From the NCBI GenBank assembly GCA_020629335.1, contig JAHDDN010000317.1:1-6343 (forward strand): a stretch of 6,343 nucleotides of DNA. Reading direction: 5' to 3'. The notes under the pieces are model-generated. The model made no database searches. It saw nothing but the letters and a program-made list of their open reading frames with translations, and was not told the DNA's origin. Source of the DNA: Chitinophagales bacterium. GTDB taxonomy: Bacteria; Bacteroidota; Bacteroidia; Chitinophagales; UBA2359. Position 1 is the stretch's first letter; each line of letters opens with the position of its first letter. Below, in pieces: positions 6,292-6,343 of the stretch. Position numbers and translations under genes: made by a program.

Positions 6292-6343
6292 AGGTGTTGG
6301 TCAGAATCGAACTGACGATCATGCTTTTGCAGAGCAATGCCTT
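6292..6343 (-). tRNA. tRNA-Cys (anticodon GCA), 5' part cut off by window edge
   Basis: Read on the minus strand, the end of the window gives an anticodon loop CUGCAAA (anticodon GCA) on a stem UUGCU/AGCAU, with a U-U mismatch at its outer pair. A short variable region and a T arm GUCAG-UUCGAUU-CUGAC follow. The acceptor 3' strand is CAACACC with discriminator U, as expected for cysteine. CCA is not encoded. The acceptor 5' strand and most of the D arm lie outside the window. It is just upstream of, and co-directional with, the sulfur-carrier gene. Confidence 0.92.

Noticed and set aside
6218..6337. Longer N-terminus of the sulfur carrier (133 residues)
   Set aside because: It would translate through the 3' half of tRNA-Cys and adds a hydrophobic stretch absent from MoaD/ThiS carriers. 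The ATG at 6217 gives the family's normal start.

Overview
This 6.3 kb window looks like chromosome of an AT-rich member of the Bacteroidota. The main evidence is two promoters matching that phylum's atypical consensus (-33 TTG/TTTG, a spacer of about 20 nt, -7 TAnnTTTG). One lies before a tRNA-Ser and one before a helicase operon. Genes mostly lack a Shine-Dalgarno sequence, which also fits. Assignment to a family such as Saprospiraceae would be a guess.

Layout from left to right. A partial tRNA-Ser(UGA) on the minus strand (1-51) has its promoter just upstream. Next comes a structured repeat copy (169-379, minus), then a free methionine-R-sulfoxide reductase gene (501-1016, minus). A short divergent intergenic region leads to a two-gene plus-strand operon. 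It encodes a RecQ-like helicase fused to a ComF-like phosphoribosyltransferase domain (1103-3226) and, one base later, a DprA-like protein (3228-4445). A second copy of the same repeat (4471-4693, plus) follows. The right part is a minus-strand sulfur-transfer pair: a MoaD/ThiS-like sulfur carrier with an unusual Gly-Gly-Ser-Tyr end (5936-6217) and a MoeZ-type E1-like adenylyltransferase with a rhodanese domain (4738-5904). A partial tRNA-Cys(GCA) lies just upstream of it (6292-6343).

The helicase/DprA pair matches the organisation of the PsyrTA (RqlH/RqlI) toxin-antitoxin and anti-phage module. It is visibly more AT-rich than the flanking housekeeping genes (about 30% G+C in hand-counted sample lines, against about 40%), which suggests acquisition by transfer. 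The carrier and the adenylyltransferase should work together: the E1-like enzyme adenylates the carrier C-terminus and the rhodanese domain delivers sulfur to form a thiocarboxylate.

The least expected feature is the repeat pair. The two copies share a conserved core but carry completely different palindromic stems at the same place. Base-pair changes in the core are compensated, including a whole inserted base pair in one hairpin. This points to a dispersed structured RNA, or a mobile element with an RNA fold, sitting downstream of genes.
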